From: Anaerofilum sp.
Lineage (GTDB): Bacteria; Bacillota; Clostridia; Oscillospirales; Ruminococcaceae
Direction of reading: 5' to 3'
DNA: 45,953 nucleotides
Assembly: GCA_020024115.1 (NCBI GenBank)
Contig: JAHHUF010000003.1
Location: 1-45,953 of the forward strand
Shown piece by piece: positions 32,458 through 41,246 of this stretch (within the stretch, counting starts at the first letter, position 1; each line of letters starts with the position of its first letter). The translations under genes were made by a program, and so were the position numbers. The notes beneath the pieces were generated by a model. That model searched no databases, was not told the origin of the DNA, and worked only from the letters and a program-made list of their open reading frames with translations.

Positions 32458-33282
32458 TTATTTGATAAAGTTGTTTTCTGTAAATTCCCGCATTTCTTTT
32501 TCGCGGCGTTTAGCAAATTGTTCTTCAATATGGAAAATGCTGTCAATGGGCTTGTATGCCAAAAATAAACCACTGAAAATAGGAAGCCACAAACCAATCA
32601 CAATCAAAATCGGCAAGGAAAGCGGTAAGTATAACACTTGAACCACAAACAATGCAATTTCAATCAATGCTGCGGGCAGACTGCGGGGCAAAAATCCCAA
32701 AGACATCCGCAGGCTGTTTGTGAAAATAACCTTCATGCTCAAATCCAGCATCACCAACTGCGGAATGAAAAACAGCATGACCATTGTAATCAGCAAAACA
32801 TCCAATGCAAGCAGTGCCATCATCCAAACAGATGCCTGATTGCGGAAGTATAAAATAAAACCAAAGACTTGAATCAGAAGGACAAAGGTGAAAATAATGC
32901 CCACCAATGCACCCTGTTTGAAATTTTCTTTAAATGCTTTTTTGTATGTATGCCAAAAGAATTTGGGTTCATCACGCAAACTTTTCAGCATCAAAGCCTG
33001 CATCGCGCACAAGGCAGGGCCAATCAAAAAGCCAAGTGCAGAGCCTAACACAATGCCCAACAGCATCACAAGCAGATTTGGGTCTAATAAAAGCCAAGTC
33101 ATAGTGAGTGCTGCAACAATGCCAGTGGGAGCAAAACAAGCCGCAGTAATAAAATTGGCTTTGGTAAAATCCCACATATCTCTGCCTACAATTTCCAACC
33201 AGCGTGAAATTCCTGTTTTACGGGGTGCATCTTTTTCGACGCCAGGGCCGGGGCGGTCGTAATGCATATTAAAAAGACCCAT
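32458..33282 (-). CDS. DUF624/YesL-like membrane protein
   Basis: The 274-residue protein has a short polar N-terminus (MGLFNMHYDRPGPGVEKDAPRKTG split here for length by family use) followed by about six membrane helices, including LLGIVLGSALGFLIGPALCAM and a loop with FFWHTYKKAFKENFKQGALVG. This matches the DUF624 (YesL-like) layout, in which such proteins are of unknown function and often near sugar-uptake genes. The start is ATG at 33282, with AAAGGAG about 10 bp upstream; a longer start at 33369 has no site. No transporter is adjacent. Confidence 0.75.
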   Translation of the reverse strand: MGLFNMHYDRPGPGVEKDAPRKTGISRWLEIVGRDMWDFTKANFITAACFAPTGIVAALTMTWLLLDPNLLVMLLGIVLGSALGFLIGPALCAMQALMLKSLRDEPKFFWHTYKKAFKENFKQGALVGIIFTFVLLIQVFGFILYFRNQASVWMMALLALDVLLITMVMLFFIPQLVMLDLSMKVIFTNSLRMSLGFLPRSLPAALIEIALFVVQVLYLPLSLPILIVIGLWLPIFSGLFLAYKPIDSIFHIEEQFAKRREKEMREFTENNFIK

Positions 33283-33333
33283 ATAAAAAAACTCCTTTGT
33301 TTCCAATAATAGCAATGAAAGCCTATTCTCATA

Positions 33334-33362
33334 ATCATAGAACATTTTTATGCAGTTGGCAA
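33334..33362 (-). promoter_or_regulatory. Promoter of the DUF624-like gene
   Basis: On the minus strand TTGCCA (33357-33362) and TATGAT (33334-33339) are 17 bp apart, about 50 bp upstream of the start. Confidence 0.6.
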
Positions 33363-33630
33363 TAGACAAGCTGTGCAGTTTAACAAAAACAAACGCTTTT
33401 TGTATAAAAAGCAGAGAGGATAAAATGAAATTTGTGCATAAAAACGATTCAGCAAATATAAACTTTAAGCACAGTTTTGAAAAGTGTGTAAGAAATATAA
33501 AATGCTATTGACCCAGTATTGAAACATCAAGTGAAAAAGGATACAATATTCAACAAAGACGATACAGCTCATTACACGAAAAGGTGGGTGGTATCAGTGC
33601 AAAATAAAGCAAAACAAAGGAGGAATTGCA
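33363..33630. other. Divergent intergenic region, DUF624-like gene to plsC
   Basis: The gap of about 350 bp between the two divergent genes holds the minus-strand promoter at 33334-33362 and a plus-strand promoter at 33518-33547. The rest is AT-rich, with no ORF, hairpin or repeat that I can support. Confidence 0.5.
33518..33547 (+). promoter_or_regulatory. Promoter of the plsC operon
   Basis: TTGAAA (about 33518-33523) and TACAAT (33542-33547) with an 18-bp spacer, 83 bp before the plsC start. A TTGACC 13 bp further upstream is too far from the -10. Confidence 0.6.
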
Positions 33631-34359
33631 ATGCGCACAATAATTTGGTTTTGCTGGTTTTGGGGGCAGCTTGTGGCATTGATGCCAAAATTGCATAAAG
33701 CCAACCGTGCAATGGCACAAGGAGATGACAAAACAGTTGATGAAATGGTGCAGAAAATGGTTCCAATGTGGGCAGGGGGACTGTTGAAGCTGGCAGGTGT
33801 AACAGTTGATGTAAAAGGCAAAGAAAATATCCCCACAAATCAAGCAGTGGTATTTGTGGCAAACCATCGCAGCTATTACGACATTCCATTGATGCTGACC
33901 AGTTTGGACAAACCACACCCCTTAGTGGCAAAAAAAGAAATTGGCAATATCCCAATTGTAAGGGGCTGGATGCGGTTGCTGCGCTGTGTGTTTTTGGACA
34001 GAGATAATCCACGCAAGGCAATGGAAGCAATGAATAAGGCAATGGAAAATCTAAAAAAAGGCTATTCTGTTACAATTTTTCCAGAAGGAACCCGCTCCAA
34101 GGGAAGTGAGCTGGAATTGGGCGAATTTAAAGCAGGTGCATTTCGGATTGCCACCAAAACCAAATCTCCCATTGTTCCGGTTGCCATTCATGGCAGCCGT
34201 GATATTATGGAAAACAATGGCGGCTGGATGAAGCCTGCTCATGTCACAATCGAAATTTTGCCTTCTATTCCGACTGCGGAGTTGACAAGAGATGAAATAA
34301 AACAGCTTCCCGGTCAGGTTGAGGAAAAACTTCGCAATCAGCTAGCAAAAATGCAGTAA
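33631..34359 (+). CDS. plsC: 1-acyl-sn-glycerol-3-phosphate acyltransferase (PlsC family)
   Basis: PlsC acylates lysophosphatidic acid to phosphatidic acid in phospholipid synthesis at the inner face of the membrane. The 242-residue protein has an N-terminal hydrophobic segment, the catalytic NHRSYYD motif (H79-x4-D84), the substrate-binding FPEGTRS motif (150-156) and the VPVAIHGSRD block. Length is normal. AAAGGAGG precedes the ATG. It heads a small operon with two genes of unknown function. Confidence 0.93.
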   Translation: MRTIIWFCWFWGQLVALMPKLHKANRAMAQGDDKTVDEMVQKMVPMWAGGLLKLAGVTVDVKGKENIPTNQAVVFVANHRSYYDIPLMLTSLDKPHPLVAKKEIGNIPIVRGWMRLLRCVFLDRDNPRKAMEAMNKAMENLKKGYSVTIFPEGTRSKGSELELGEFKAGAFRIATKTKSPIVPVAIHGSRDIMENNGGWMKPAHVTIEILPSIPTAELTRDEIKQLPGQVEEKLRNQLAKMQ

Positions 34360-34375
34360 GGGAGAGGAATCTATC

Positions 34376-35092
34376 ATGGCAAGTGCAAGATATACACGCA
34401 ACATAAAACCGGAAGATTTACAGCCCGACCAACCGTCGCAGCCTATGACACCAAAGCAAAAACGAGAAAATTTTTGGTTTTATTATAAATGGCATGTTTT
34501 GGGTGGAGTTTTGGTTGTGGCAATATTGGGCTTTTTTATTCATGATATGGCAAGCAAGCGGCTGCCGGATTTGGAAATTTCCATTGTCACTTCAAAAATG
34601 ATGCCCACCAGTGTGCTTACAGCAATCAGCGAACAACTGGAAACAAACGGAGCAGTTTCCGACATCAATGGTGATGGAAGCATTGTGGTGCAGGTGAACC
34701 AGTATAATATTTCCACAGATGAGTCCGACCAAACGGTGGACTATTCTGCACAGATGGCTGGAACGGTGAAGCTGTCAGCAGACATTCAGGAAGGAATTTC
34801 GCCTATTTTCATCACCGATAATTTAGAGGGGCTAAGCCGTTTGACAGGTGCATTCCTGCCGGAAGAAGGCATGGTTGCAGTGCCTTGGCAAGAAGCACAA
34901 GGGTTGAGCGGTTTGGACTTGGTGATAGAAGATGATTTGTTAAATACACTCATTGATTTGAACGAAATGATGAAAGATTTTGAGGTTGTTCGCAGAGGAT
35001 ATATGGGAACCGAAAAAGAATCCACTCTGCAAACGGCCAAAGAGGGCGATAAGCTGTTTGAAAAACTGACAGGGGTGCCGGCAAGATGGTAA
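34376..35092 (+). CDS. Hypothetical single-pass membrane protein
   Basis: I do not recognise this 238-residue protein. It has a polar, Pro/Gln-rich cytoplasmic N-terminus (1-40), one membrane helix (about 46-65, HVLGGVLVVAILGFFIHDMA) and a presumed extracellular domain of about 170 residues with alternating strands and many Asp/Glu. There is no cleavable signal or lipobox. It lies 17 bp after plsC and overlaps the next small gene by 7 bp, so the three are likely co-expressed and perhaps envelope-related. Confidence 0.75.
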   Translation: MASARYTRNIKPEDLQPDQPSQPMTPKQKRENFWFYYKWHVLGGVLVVAILGFFIHDMASKRLPDLEISIVTSKMMPTSVLTAISEQLETNGAVSDINGDGSIVVQVNQYNISTDESDQTVDYSAQMAGTVKLSADIQEGISPIFITDNLEGLSRLTGAFLPEEGMVAVPWQEAQGLSGLDLVIEDDLLNTLIDLNEMMKDFEVVRRGYMGTEKESTLQTAKEGDKLFEKLTGVPARW

Positions 35093-35238
35093 CAAAGCAA
35101 GAGTTTTCTTCCCCATATCGACGCTTTTACACCAAAGACCGCACATGGGAGCAGCTTGTGAAAAAAGTGCGGGAAGAACAAAACAGCGAAAAAGAAAACA
35201 ATTTGCCTCAATCTTTGCCATCTTTGGAAAAGCGATAA
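35086..35238 (+). CDS. Hypothetical 50-residue protein
   Basis: A small reading frame starts at ATG 35086, overlaps the previous stop by 7 bp, and has AGGGGTG at 35071-35077 as a ribosome binding site. The product begins MVTKQEFSSPYRRFYTKD and is charged and hydrophilic with a Glu/Lys-rich C-terminal half. It has no membrane segment. The overlap, the ribosome binding site and the terminator that follows after about 15 bp support it as the real last gene of the plsC unit. Function is unknown. Confidence 0.6.
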   Translation: MVTKQEFSSPYRRFYTKDRTWEQLVKKVREEQNSEKENNLPQSLPSLEKR

Positions 35239-35254
35239 AAAATTTTCAAACAAA

Positions 35255-35290
35255 AAGCGGCTTTGTTCACAAAAACAAAGCCGCTTGATT
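35255..35290. terminator. Bidirectional terminator, plsC unit and fapA
   Basis: AAGCGGCTTTGT pairs with ACAAAGCCGCTT. On the minus strand the stem is followed by TTTTTG, giving a good terminator for fapA; on the plus strand the tail is GATTATTTT, which is weaker. Confidence 0.8.
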
Positions 35291-35306
35291 ATTTTGCAAA
35301 TAAACA

Positions 35307-36914
35307 TTATCGTGGAATAATCGAAATATCCCCATCACGGAAAATAACCTTGTGGTGGTTCCATGTTTTCTGAGAATGATAGGTTGATGAACCGATATGA
35401 ATGGTAGCAGGGGGATAAAATACATCGGATGCAATTTCGCAAGCCTCTGAGTCAAAGGATTCCTCTGCTTTTTCAATGGTTTTCTGCAGCTTTCCAATGT
35501 GCATATTGTCAATGCTGCGTTGAAATTTAAGCTGCTGCAACAGTTTTTTATATTGTTGGTCTAAGGCTTCTTGGTGCTCCAAAAACTCAATATTTTTGCT
35601 TGTTTCGGCAACTTTGCTTTCCAGTTGCTCCAGTTCTTTTTTATTTTGTTGCAGTTCTTGAAGAATTTCAGGATCCATACCCATCGAAATTGTGATTGCA
35701 CGGTTGGTAGAGTTTCCGATGCTTTTTGCAGAAATTTTATGACCCACACGAACATTACCCCCCACAAGGGCACCTTTTCCGTGGGTAATATAAATGTCAT
35801 GCAGTGCAGAAATATTGCTATTAACGATATATTCCGCAGTGATATTGCCCTTTGCACGCAAAGTGGCGTTTTCCACAAATTTGCAGTCGATATTTTTGTT
35901 GGATTCGATGATAGCTGCACCATCGCTTTTGACACCAATATTGATTGTAATGTCACCCTGTGCTGATAGATATGCGTTTTCCACAACTCCCTCAACAGAA
36001 AGGTTTCCTTTTGCATATACCGTAAAGCCAGACAAAACATTTCCTTTAATCACCACATCACCGGGCATCACAATGTTTCCCACATTGCCGTCAACATCAC
36101 CATTGATTGTCAGACGGGTTTCAACAGAAAACGCATTTTCACAAAAAACCAGCCTGCCTTCACATTGTGCAATCAGCTTTGTTTTGTCAGAAGAATATTT
36201 TACATTTGTGCCGATGGGAATATGTGGCATCTCTCCGTTTTTGGCAGGAATGGGTTTTCCTGTAACAGTTTCCCCGGGGACACCTTTGACAGCAGGAGTA
36301 ATATTGCAGATGACATCACCTGTTTTCACGGTTTGTATCCAGCCCAAATCACGATAATCCACAGTGTCATCGTCTGTTATATGCAAAGTCGGAGCAACCT
36401 TTCGTGCAAACAGTTCCTCAACATTTCCGTCTGTTCCGTGAACAGGGGCAGAGCCTTTTGCAATGGTGAATGCAGTGAAGTATTCCATGCAAGCATTTAC
36501 ACAGGCAACTGCATCAATGCCCGTTACAATGCCTTGCGCAGCAAGTTCTTCCGAAATCTGTGCAGGGGACACAGCAACACCTTTTCCCACAGGCGGCAGA
36601 ACCATCATCCATGCGGTGATTGCGTCCGACGAGACTTTGATAATACATTGTCCGTCCAAAAAAGGCGGCTCAACAGGCTCACCGTCAACATCTTCGGTTG
36701 GGGCAGTTGTGTCGCTGTGGCTTTCGTTCCATTGCTGAAGTTCTTCAAAAGTTAAAAGCCAGTTGGGAAGATAGCTTTTTTCCACATTTTCCACAAAATC
36801 CAAGATATAGTCATTCACAGCTTCTTCTTGATTTATAAATTCAGAAAGATTATTATCCGACGAAACTTTTTTTAATTTTGATAATTTTGCTGCTTGAACC
36901 AATAGACTTTCCAT
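35307..36914 (-). CDS. fapA: FapA (DUF342) polymer-binding protein
   Basis: The 535-residue protein belongs to the FapA/DUF342 family (Flagellar Assembly Protein A). The core, about residues 160-390, is a right-handed beta-helix built from repeats such as INGDVDGNVGN, VVIKGNVLSGFTVYAKG and DITINIGVKSDG; the conserved GVPGETVTGKPIPAKNG segment precedes it. A coiled coil follows (about 410-490). Members in other bacteria affect flagella, sporulation or surface sensing, with no agreed biochemistry. It is a single-gene unit near hemerythrin, fliB and flagellin genes. An AAAGAGG-type site precedes the ATG. Confidence 0.9.
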   Translation of the reverse strand: MESLLVQAAKLSKLKKVSSDNNLSEFINQEEAVNDYILDFVENVEKSYLPNWLLTFEELQQWNESHSDTTAPTEDVDGEPVEPPFLDGQCIIKVSSDAITAWMMVLPPVGKGVAVSPAQISEELAAQGIVTGIDAVACVNACMEYFTAFTIAKGSAPVHGTDGNVEELFARKVAPTLHITDDDTVDYRDLGWIQTVKTGDVICNITPAVKGVPGETVTGKPIPAKNGEMPHIPIGTNVKYSSDKTKLIAQCEGRLVFCENAFSVETRLTINGDVDGNVGNIVMPGDVVIKGNVLSGFTVYAKGNLSVEGVVENAYLSAQGDITINIGVKSDGAAIIESNKNIDCKFVENATLRAKGNITAEYIVNSNISALHDIYITHGKGALVGGNVRVGHKISAKSIGNSTNRAITISMGMDPEILQELQQNKKELEQLESKVAETSKNIEFLEHQEALDQQYKKLLQQLKFQRSIDNMHIGKLQKTIEKAEESFDSEACEIASDVFYPPATIHIGSSTYHSQKTWNHHKVIFRDGDISIIPR

Positions 36915-37063
36915 AACAAACCTCTTTGCATAGGTTTACCAATCAAACCCATTTTTTATATTATTTATATTATAATATATATTGAATATGACTGCAATGT
37001 ACTTTGTATACAAAAAGATGGTTAACCGTATAAAAAGAGGCTTGAATTTTGATTGGCAATCGG

Positions 37064-37474
37064 TCAAGAAATTCCCTGCTGTTTCAGATATGCGGCAACT
37101 TTAGTGTCCTGCATACGGATATGTGTGGTGAACCATGACGCCACATTGCGGTTGATTTCTGCCAGCAAGCCTATAGATGCCCCTTCGGCTTGAATACGCT
37201 TTGAAAGGGTTTGCACAGTGGTTTTAAATTGGGCATGATAGGTCAGGTGGTTTTGAAAATCGGGATAGTTGTATTTGCGCTGTAAGTTTTCCTCGTCAGA
37301 AAAATGCCTGATGGTGTATTGCTCCAAAAAGCGGATGGTTTTCAGCATTTCTTCTCTGCCTTTGCCTTTGGAGCAGGCGTCCATCAACTCGCCAATAATG
37401 CGGATAAGCTCTTTGTGTTCTTGGTCAATCAGGCTGTTGCCGGTTGCAAGGTCGTTTGTCCATATAAAATTCAT
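37064..37474 (-). CDS. Bacteriohemerythrin
   Basis: The 136-residue four-helix protein binds O2 at a di-iron centre. All seven ligands are in place: H20, H57, E61, H76, H80, H118 and D123 (motifs DQEHKEL, HFSDEE, HLTYH, HIRMQD). The N-terminus FIWTNDLATGNSLID is typical. In anaerobes such proteins may deliver or scavenge O2, or sense it for motility; there is no fused output domain here. It stands alone, with AAGGAG before the ATG. Confidence 0.94.
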   Translation of the reverse strand: MNFIWTNDLATGNSLIDQEHKELIRIIGELMDACSKGKGREEMLKTIRFLEQYTIRHFSDEENLQRKYNYPDFQNHLTYHAQFKTTVQTLSKRIQAEGASIGLLAEINRNVASWFTTHIRMQDTKVAAYLKQQGIS

Positions 37475-37775
37475 TTTAGTTCTCCTTGATTTTTTAAAAA
37501 ATCTATTTCAAATCAAATGATATGTAGGATAAAAGTTATGAAAACTTTCTGTATTCAGTTATAACACGAATATAATTGATAGTAAATATTTTTTGATAAT
37601 AATTATTATTTATTGAAATGATACGAAAGTTTAATTGTAAGATTTTAGAAGTAGAAGAAAACTTTGGCTGTGCAAAGTTTGTAAAAAATTGTTGTACTGC
37701 TTTGCTTTTGGGCGAAAAAAGTGATACAATTGTGGAAAATACAAATTGAGTTTAAAAATTTGAGGAGAGTTGAAA
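37475..37775. other. Divergent intergenic region, hemerythrin to fliB
   Basis: About 300 bp of very AT-rich DNA. I can support only the fliB promoter at 37702-37730. No ORF, hairpin with T-run or repeat was seen. Confidence 0.5.
37702..37730 (+). promoter_or_regulatory. Promoter of fliB
   Basis: TTGCTT (37702-37707) and TACAAT (37725-37730) are 17 bp apart, 46 bp before the fliB start. It looks like a sigma-A promoter, unlike the sigma-D-like site before flagellin. Confidence 0.6.
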
Positions 37776-39017
37776 ATGGATATCAAATTGAAACATGTTG
37801 CTTTGGATTATTTTCCAGAGTTTAAATGTTTGTGTGATAAGTGTAACTATACCTGCTGCTATAGTTGGAAAGTTGGAATTTATCGCAACGAATATATGAA
37901 GTTGAAAAACTTGCGTGGCACACCCGAAATGCGTGCCACCATGCGGGGAGCATTGGCTCGTTGGAAAGACACAGATACTAATTTCTATGGAGAAATCAAG
38001 ATGAATAAAGGCGGATTTTGCCCCTTTTTGAACGATGATAAAATGTGCAGTTTGCAGATGGAATATGGTTATAACATATTAAGCAAAGTTTGCAAGCAAT
38101 TTCCTCGTATGAATAGTGCATCTCCTGTGCAATACGAAGAATACTGCACATTGGGCTGTGAGCAAACGGTGAATTTGCTCCTTGCCCGCCCGCAAGGTTT
38201 GCGGATAGTTGAGCTGGATACAGACCAATTCTACAAAGTTGATTCTGAGGAAGTGTCGCTTTGTTTGGAAAGAGAACCACGCTTGCACTATTACAAGGAA
38301 TGCCAAACCTTGTTCATAGGAATTTTACAGAACCGCCACTATTCTTTGCCTCATCGTATGGTGCTAATGGGATTGGCAGCACGAGATTTGGACAAAGCTT
38401 CCACCAAAGAAGAAACTTTGGCATTTTTACAAAAGAGCCTTTCCTTGCTTAAAGCAGACAACCAGATAGAGCAAATGCTGGAATCTTTCCCTACCAACCC
38501 AATGGCGGCTGTGCAGGTATCACTGTTTCCGATTTTTATGACAAATCAAACAGAATCAACAAATAATAAATATTTCTCTAAAATGTTTGAGGATATAAAG
38601 AAAAATCTTGCAGTCAAGTATATACAAAAAGATGGGAGTACAGAGATAAAAATTGACCCAGAAAAATATCTGCAAGCTAAAGAGCATTTTGACAGTTTGG
38701 ACTATGTGGACTATTTGATGGAAAATATTATGGTAAATCTTTTAATGCTAAATCAATTTCCCTTGTACTCCACAGAAAAGAATAAAGCTGATGTGTGGGG
38801 AGGCTATCTTGAAATGTGCGTGGGCTATATTATGTTCCGAGTTTTAGGCACTGCTTATATGGCAGATAAATTTCTGCCTAAAGACATGGTACATTGTGTG
38901 GTGTGTGGCGCTAGAAATGTTTTTCATAATAAAGAACAACTCGATAATCTCATAACTATGCTAAAAACAACAGAAAAAGATAATTTGGGGCAAATTGCAC
39001 AAATGTTAAGTTGTTGA
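37776..39017 (+). CDS. fliB: Flagellin lysine-N-methylase FliB
   Basis: FliB methylates lysines of flagellin. The 413-residue protein has the family's cysteine-rich N-terminus: CLCDKCNYTCCYSW, then CPFLNDDKMCSLQ, GYNILSKVCKQFPR and CTLGCEQ, probably ligands of an iron-sulfur or other metal centre. The rest is helical and less conserved, with a late CVVCGARNVF pair. The start is ATG 37776, with GAGGAGAG at 37762-37769; a TTG at 37770 is too close to that site. Flagellin, the expected substrate, is the next gene, 218 bp downstream. Confidence 0.92.
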   Translation: MDIKLKHVALDYFPEFKCLCDKCNYTCCYSWKVGIYRNEYMKLKNLRGTPEMRATMRGALARWKDTDTNFYGEIKMNKGGFCPFLNDDKMCSLQMEYGYNILSKVCKQFPRMNSASPVQYEEYCTLGCEQTVNLLLARPQGLRIVELDTDQFYKVDSEEVSLCLEREPRLHYYKECQTLFIGILQNRHYSLPHRMVLMGLAARDLDKASTKEETLAFLQKSLSLLKADNQIEQMLESFPTNPMAAVQVSLFPIFMTNQTESTNNKYFSKMFEDIKKNLAVKYIQKDGSTEIKIDPEKYLQAKEHFDSLDYVDYLMENIMVNLLMLNQFPLYSTEKNKADVWGGYLEMCVGYIMFRVLGTAYMADKFLPKDMVHCVVCGARNVFHNKEQLDNLITMLKTTEKDNLGQIAQMLSC

Positions 39018-39145
39018 AAAAATTTTCAGCAAAAAGCTTTCATTTTGCAAAAAAGGTTGGATAATAAAAACGAAAGGCAAAATCAAACTGTGTTTTTGTC
39101 TGGTATAAAGTTAGTTCCGTTAACAAGGCTTGAGCAAGTATGGAG

Positions 39146-39171
39146 CAAAGGTTTTGTTGGCGAAACGATAT
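39146..39171 (+). promoter_or_regulatory. Sigma-D (sigma-28)-like promoter of flagellin
   Basis: CAAA (39146-39149) and AACGATAT (39164-39171) are 14 bp apart, close to the sigma-D pattern TAAA-N14/15-GCCGATAT. The site is 65 bp before the flagellin start. Confidence 0.55.
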
Positions 39172-39235
39172 AAAAACAAACAGTCGCCTTTTTTAAGAAG
39201 AAAACAAAGGCGAAACACTAAGGAGGATAACTACT

Positions 39236-40522
39236 ATGGGTATGGTCGTAAGAACCAATGTTATGGCAAACAACGCATTCCGTCAGTTGGGAATGAACAA
39301 CAAACAGGTTTCCAAGAGCCTGGAAAAATTGGCATCCGGTTTCCGCATCAACCGTGCAGGCGATGACGCTGCTGGTTTGGCAATCAGCGAACGCATGAAG
39401 GCACAAATCAAAGGTTTGGATGCAGCGTCCGCAAACAGTCAGGACGGCATCTCTGTTGTACAGACCGCCGAGGGTGCTTTGAACGAAGTGCATGATATGA
39501 TGAACCGTATGGTAGAACTGGCAACCAAGGCAGCCAACGGCATCTATACTGACACACAGCGCACTAACTACGCCGACGAAGTGAAAGAGCTAAAGAGTGA
39601 AATTGACCGCATTGCAAAAACCACCGATTTCAACGGACAAAAGTTATTGGACGGTACTTTGGGTGGTTATGAAGGAAGCAACGCTGCGAAAACTGGTATC
39701 GCAAAAGATGCCATTACAGTTAAAGGTGGCAAGTTAGATGCTAACGATAAAATTAAATTCCAAGTTGATGGAGATGGAAAGTTTACCCTTGAAAACACTG
39801 GTAAGGATACTCTTGTAATTGGAGGGGTTGAACTCAAGGCTGAAAATGCTAATGGTAATTCGGCTGATCTTAAAGTTGGTGGTACTGGTAATGCTGTTGC
39901 AACAATTACTGCTACCAAAGTTCCTGAGAAAGTTGGGACCAAATGGGAAGAAGGTGGTTCATGGGAGTTAAAAATTACAATTTCTGACACCCAGAAAGCC
40001 AGCGCCACTGCTAAATTGGCAGAAGCAATTGGAGATGGAATTACAATCTCTGTTAGAACCAAAGGGTTAGGTGGTGGCGATGCTGCTGCTAAAGGTGAGT
40101 GGAAAACGACTACTGGTAAAGGCGGTGGCATGAAGCTGCAGGTTGGCGACACCTACAATAATGACAACATTTTGACCATGGCAGTGGATGCGATGGACAC
40201 CAAATCTTTGGGACTGGACAAGGTGGATATCAGCGACCAAAAATCAGCAGGTGAGGCAATCAATATGATTAACACTGCGATTGACACCGTTTCCAAGGCT
40301 CGTGCCGGTTTGGGTGCAATGCAGAACCGTTTGGAGCACACCATCAATAACTTGGACACCACCAGTGAGAATCTGGATGCTGCACACAGCCGTATCCGTG
40401 ACACTGATATGGCTAAAGAGATGATGGCTTACACCAAGATGAATGTTCTGACTCAGAGCGCTCAGGCTATGTTGGCACAAGCTAACCAGCAGCCTCAGGC
40501 AATCCTGCAGTTGTTGCAGTAA
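39236..40522 (+). CDS. fliC: Flagellin
   Basis: The 428-residue filament protein has the conserved N-terminal D0/D1 region (residues 1-145: KSLEKLASGFRINRAGDDAAGLAIS) and C-terminal D1/D0 region (about 305-428: RAGLGAMQNRLEHTINNLDTT, ending in ILQLLQ). Between them is a hypervariable domain of about 150 residues, rich in Lys, Gly and Thr, with little Cys or aromatic content. Its codons are more A/T-ending than those of the flanks, which hints at domain exchange. The lysines are plausible FliB targets. A strong AAGGAGG site precedes the ATG. hag is the Bacillus name. Confidence 0.96.
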   Translation: MGMVVRTNVMANNAFRQLGMNNKQVSKSLEKLASGFRINRAGDDAAGLAISERMKAQIKGLDAASANSQDGISVVQTAEGALNEVHDMMNRMVELATKAANGIYTDTQRTNYADEVKELKSEIDRIAKTTDFNGQKLLDGTLGGYEGSNAAKTGIAKDAITVKGGKLDANDKIKFQVDGDGKFTLENTGKDTLVIGGVELKAENANGNSADLKVGGTGNAVATITATKVPEKVGTKWEEGGSWELKITISDTQKASATAKLAEAIGDGITISVRTKGLGGGDAAAKGEWKTTTGKGGGMKLQVGDTYNNDNILTMAVDAMDTKSLGLDKVDISDQKSAGEAINMINTAIDTVSKARAGLGAMQNRLEHTINNLDTTSENLDAAHSRIRDTDMAKEMMAYTKMNVLTQSAQAMLAQANQQPQAILQLLQ

Positions 40523-40580
40523 GTCCGTCATTCTCTCGGCGTTCTTTAGTAATCATCGGTTCCATACTAACCGATTTTCG

Positions 40581-40617
40581 CAAACCGAAAGGCAAACCGC
40601 CTTTCGGTTTGTTTTTT
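40581..40617 (+). terminator. Terminator of flagellin
   Basis: CAAACCGAAAGGC pairs perfectly with GCCTTTCGGTTTG, loop of five, followed by TTTTTT. It lies about 60 bp after the flagellin stop. Confidence 0.93.
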
Positions 40618-40623
40618 GCAATC

Positions 40624-40653
40624 AAAAAGGCAGACAACGCTTGTCTGCCTTTT
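40624..40653 (-). terminator. Terminator of the helical-bundle gene
   Basis: AAAAGGCAGACA pairs with TGTCTGCCTTTT; on the minus strand TTTTTGAT follows. It lies 10 bp past the minus-strand stop at 40664 and can also back up the flagellin terminator. Confidence 0.8.
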
Positions 40654-40663
40654 CTTTTTGTCA

Positions 40664-41095
40664 TCACAAGAATTGTTGCAATTCCTGCGTGTTGCGTTCC
40701 TCAAATTCCTGCAAGCGTTTTGCAAGATGCTGTACCTCGCTGCTGGCACGGGGATTGTCACGCAAGGCTTTGACACAATCGGTTGTGCCCATATTGTTGC
40801 CCTGTATCAGCATATCTGCCAAATGGCGAGTGGAATTGTCCGAAAGGGTTTTGCCTGCGATAGAAACACTTGTGCCAATTTTGGCAAGCATACCTTGCCC
40901 CTTTGGTTTTTCTGCCCCACGCATCGAAAGTGCCTGCCGTGCCTCTTGGTCAAGCTGTGAAAATCCCTTTTTTTGAATTTGTAAAGAGGACTTGAAAGCC
41001 TCGTTCTCTGCACTGTCAATGATTTGGTCCAGTGAAGATGTGCCCATTTCAGTATTTTTGATAATTGCATTCAACAAAGAAATATCGTCATCCAT
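40664..41095 (-). CDS. Hypothetical helical-bundle protein (DUF2383-like)
   Basis: The 143-residue protein appears to be wholly helical. It opens LLNAIIKNTEMGTSSLDQIIDS, has a central glycine-containing MLAKIGTSVSIAGKTLSD, and ends with HLADMLIQGNNMGTTDCVKAL and EERNTQELQQFL. The pattern resembles ferritin-like four-helix bundle proteins of the DUF2383 type common in Clostridia; I did not see a clear metal-binding ExxH set. It is a single-gene unit with GGAGG before the ATG. The function is unknown. Confidence 0.7.
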   Translation of the reverse strand: MDDDISLLNAIIKNTEMGTSSLDQIIDSAENEAFKSSLQIQKKGFSQLDQEARQALSMRGAEKPKGQGMLAKIGTSVSIAGKTLSDNSTRHLADMLIQGNNMGTTDCVKALRDNPRASSEVQHLAKRLQEFEERNTQELQQFL

Positions 41096-41246
41096 GAAAT
41101 GCCCCTCCTTGAATTACAAAATAAAATTGCATCATCAGTATCGACCATAGCACACCAATTTATACATAAAAAGATGCACCTCACCCCAAAATGTGCTATA
41201 ATAAAAGCAAAATAATGTGGCAGATTTGCTGAAAAAGGAGCAAAAA

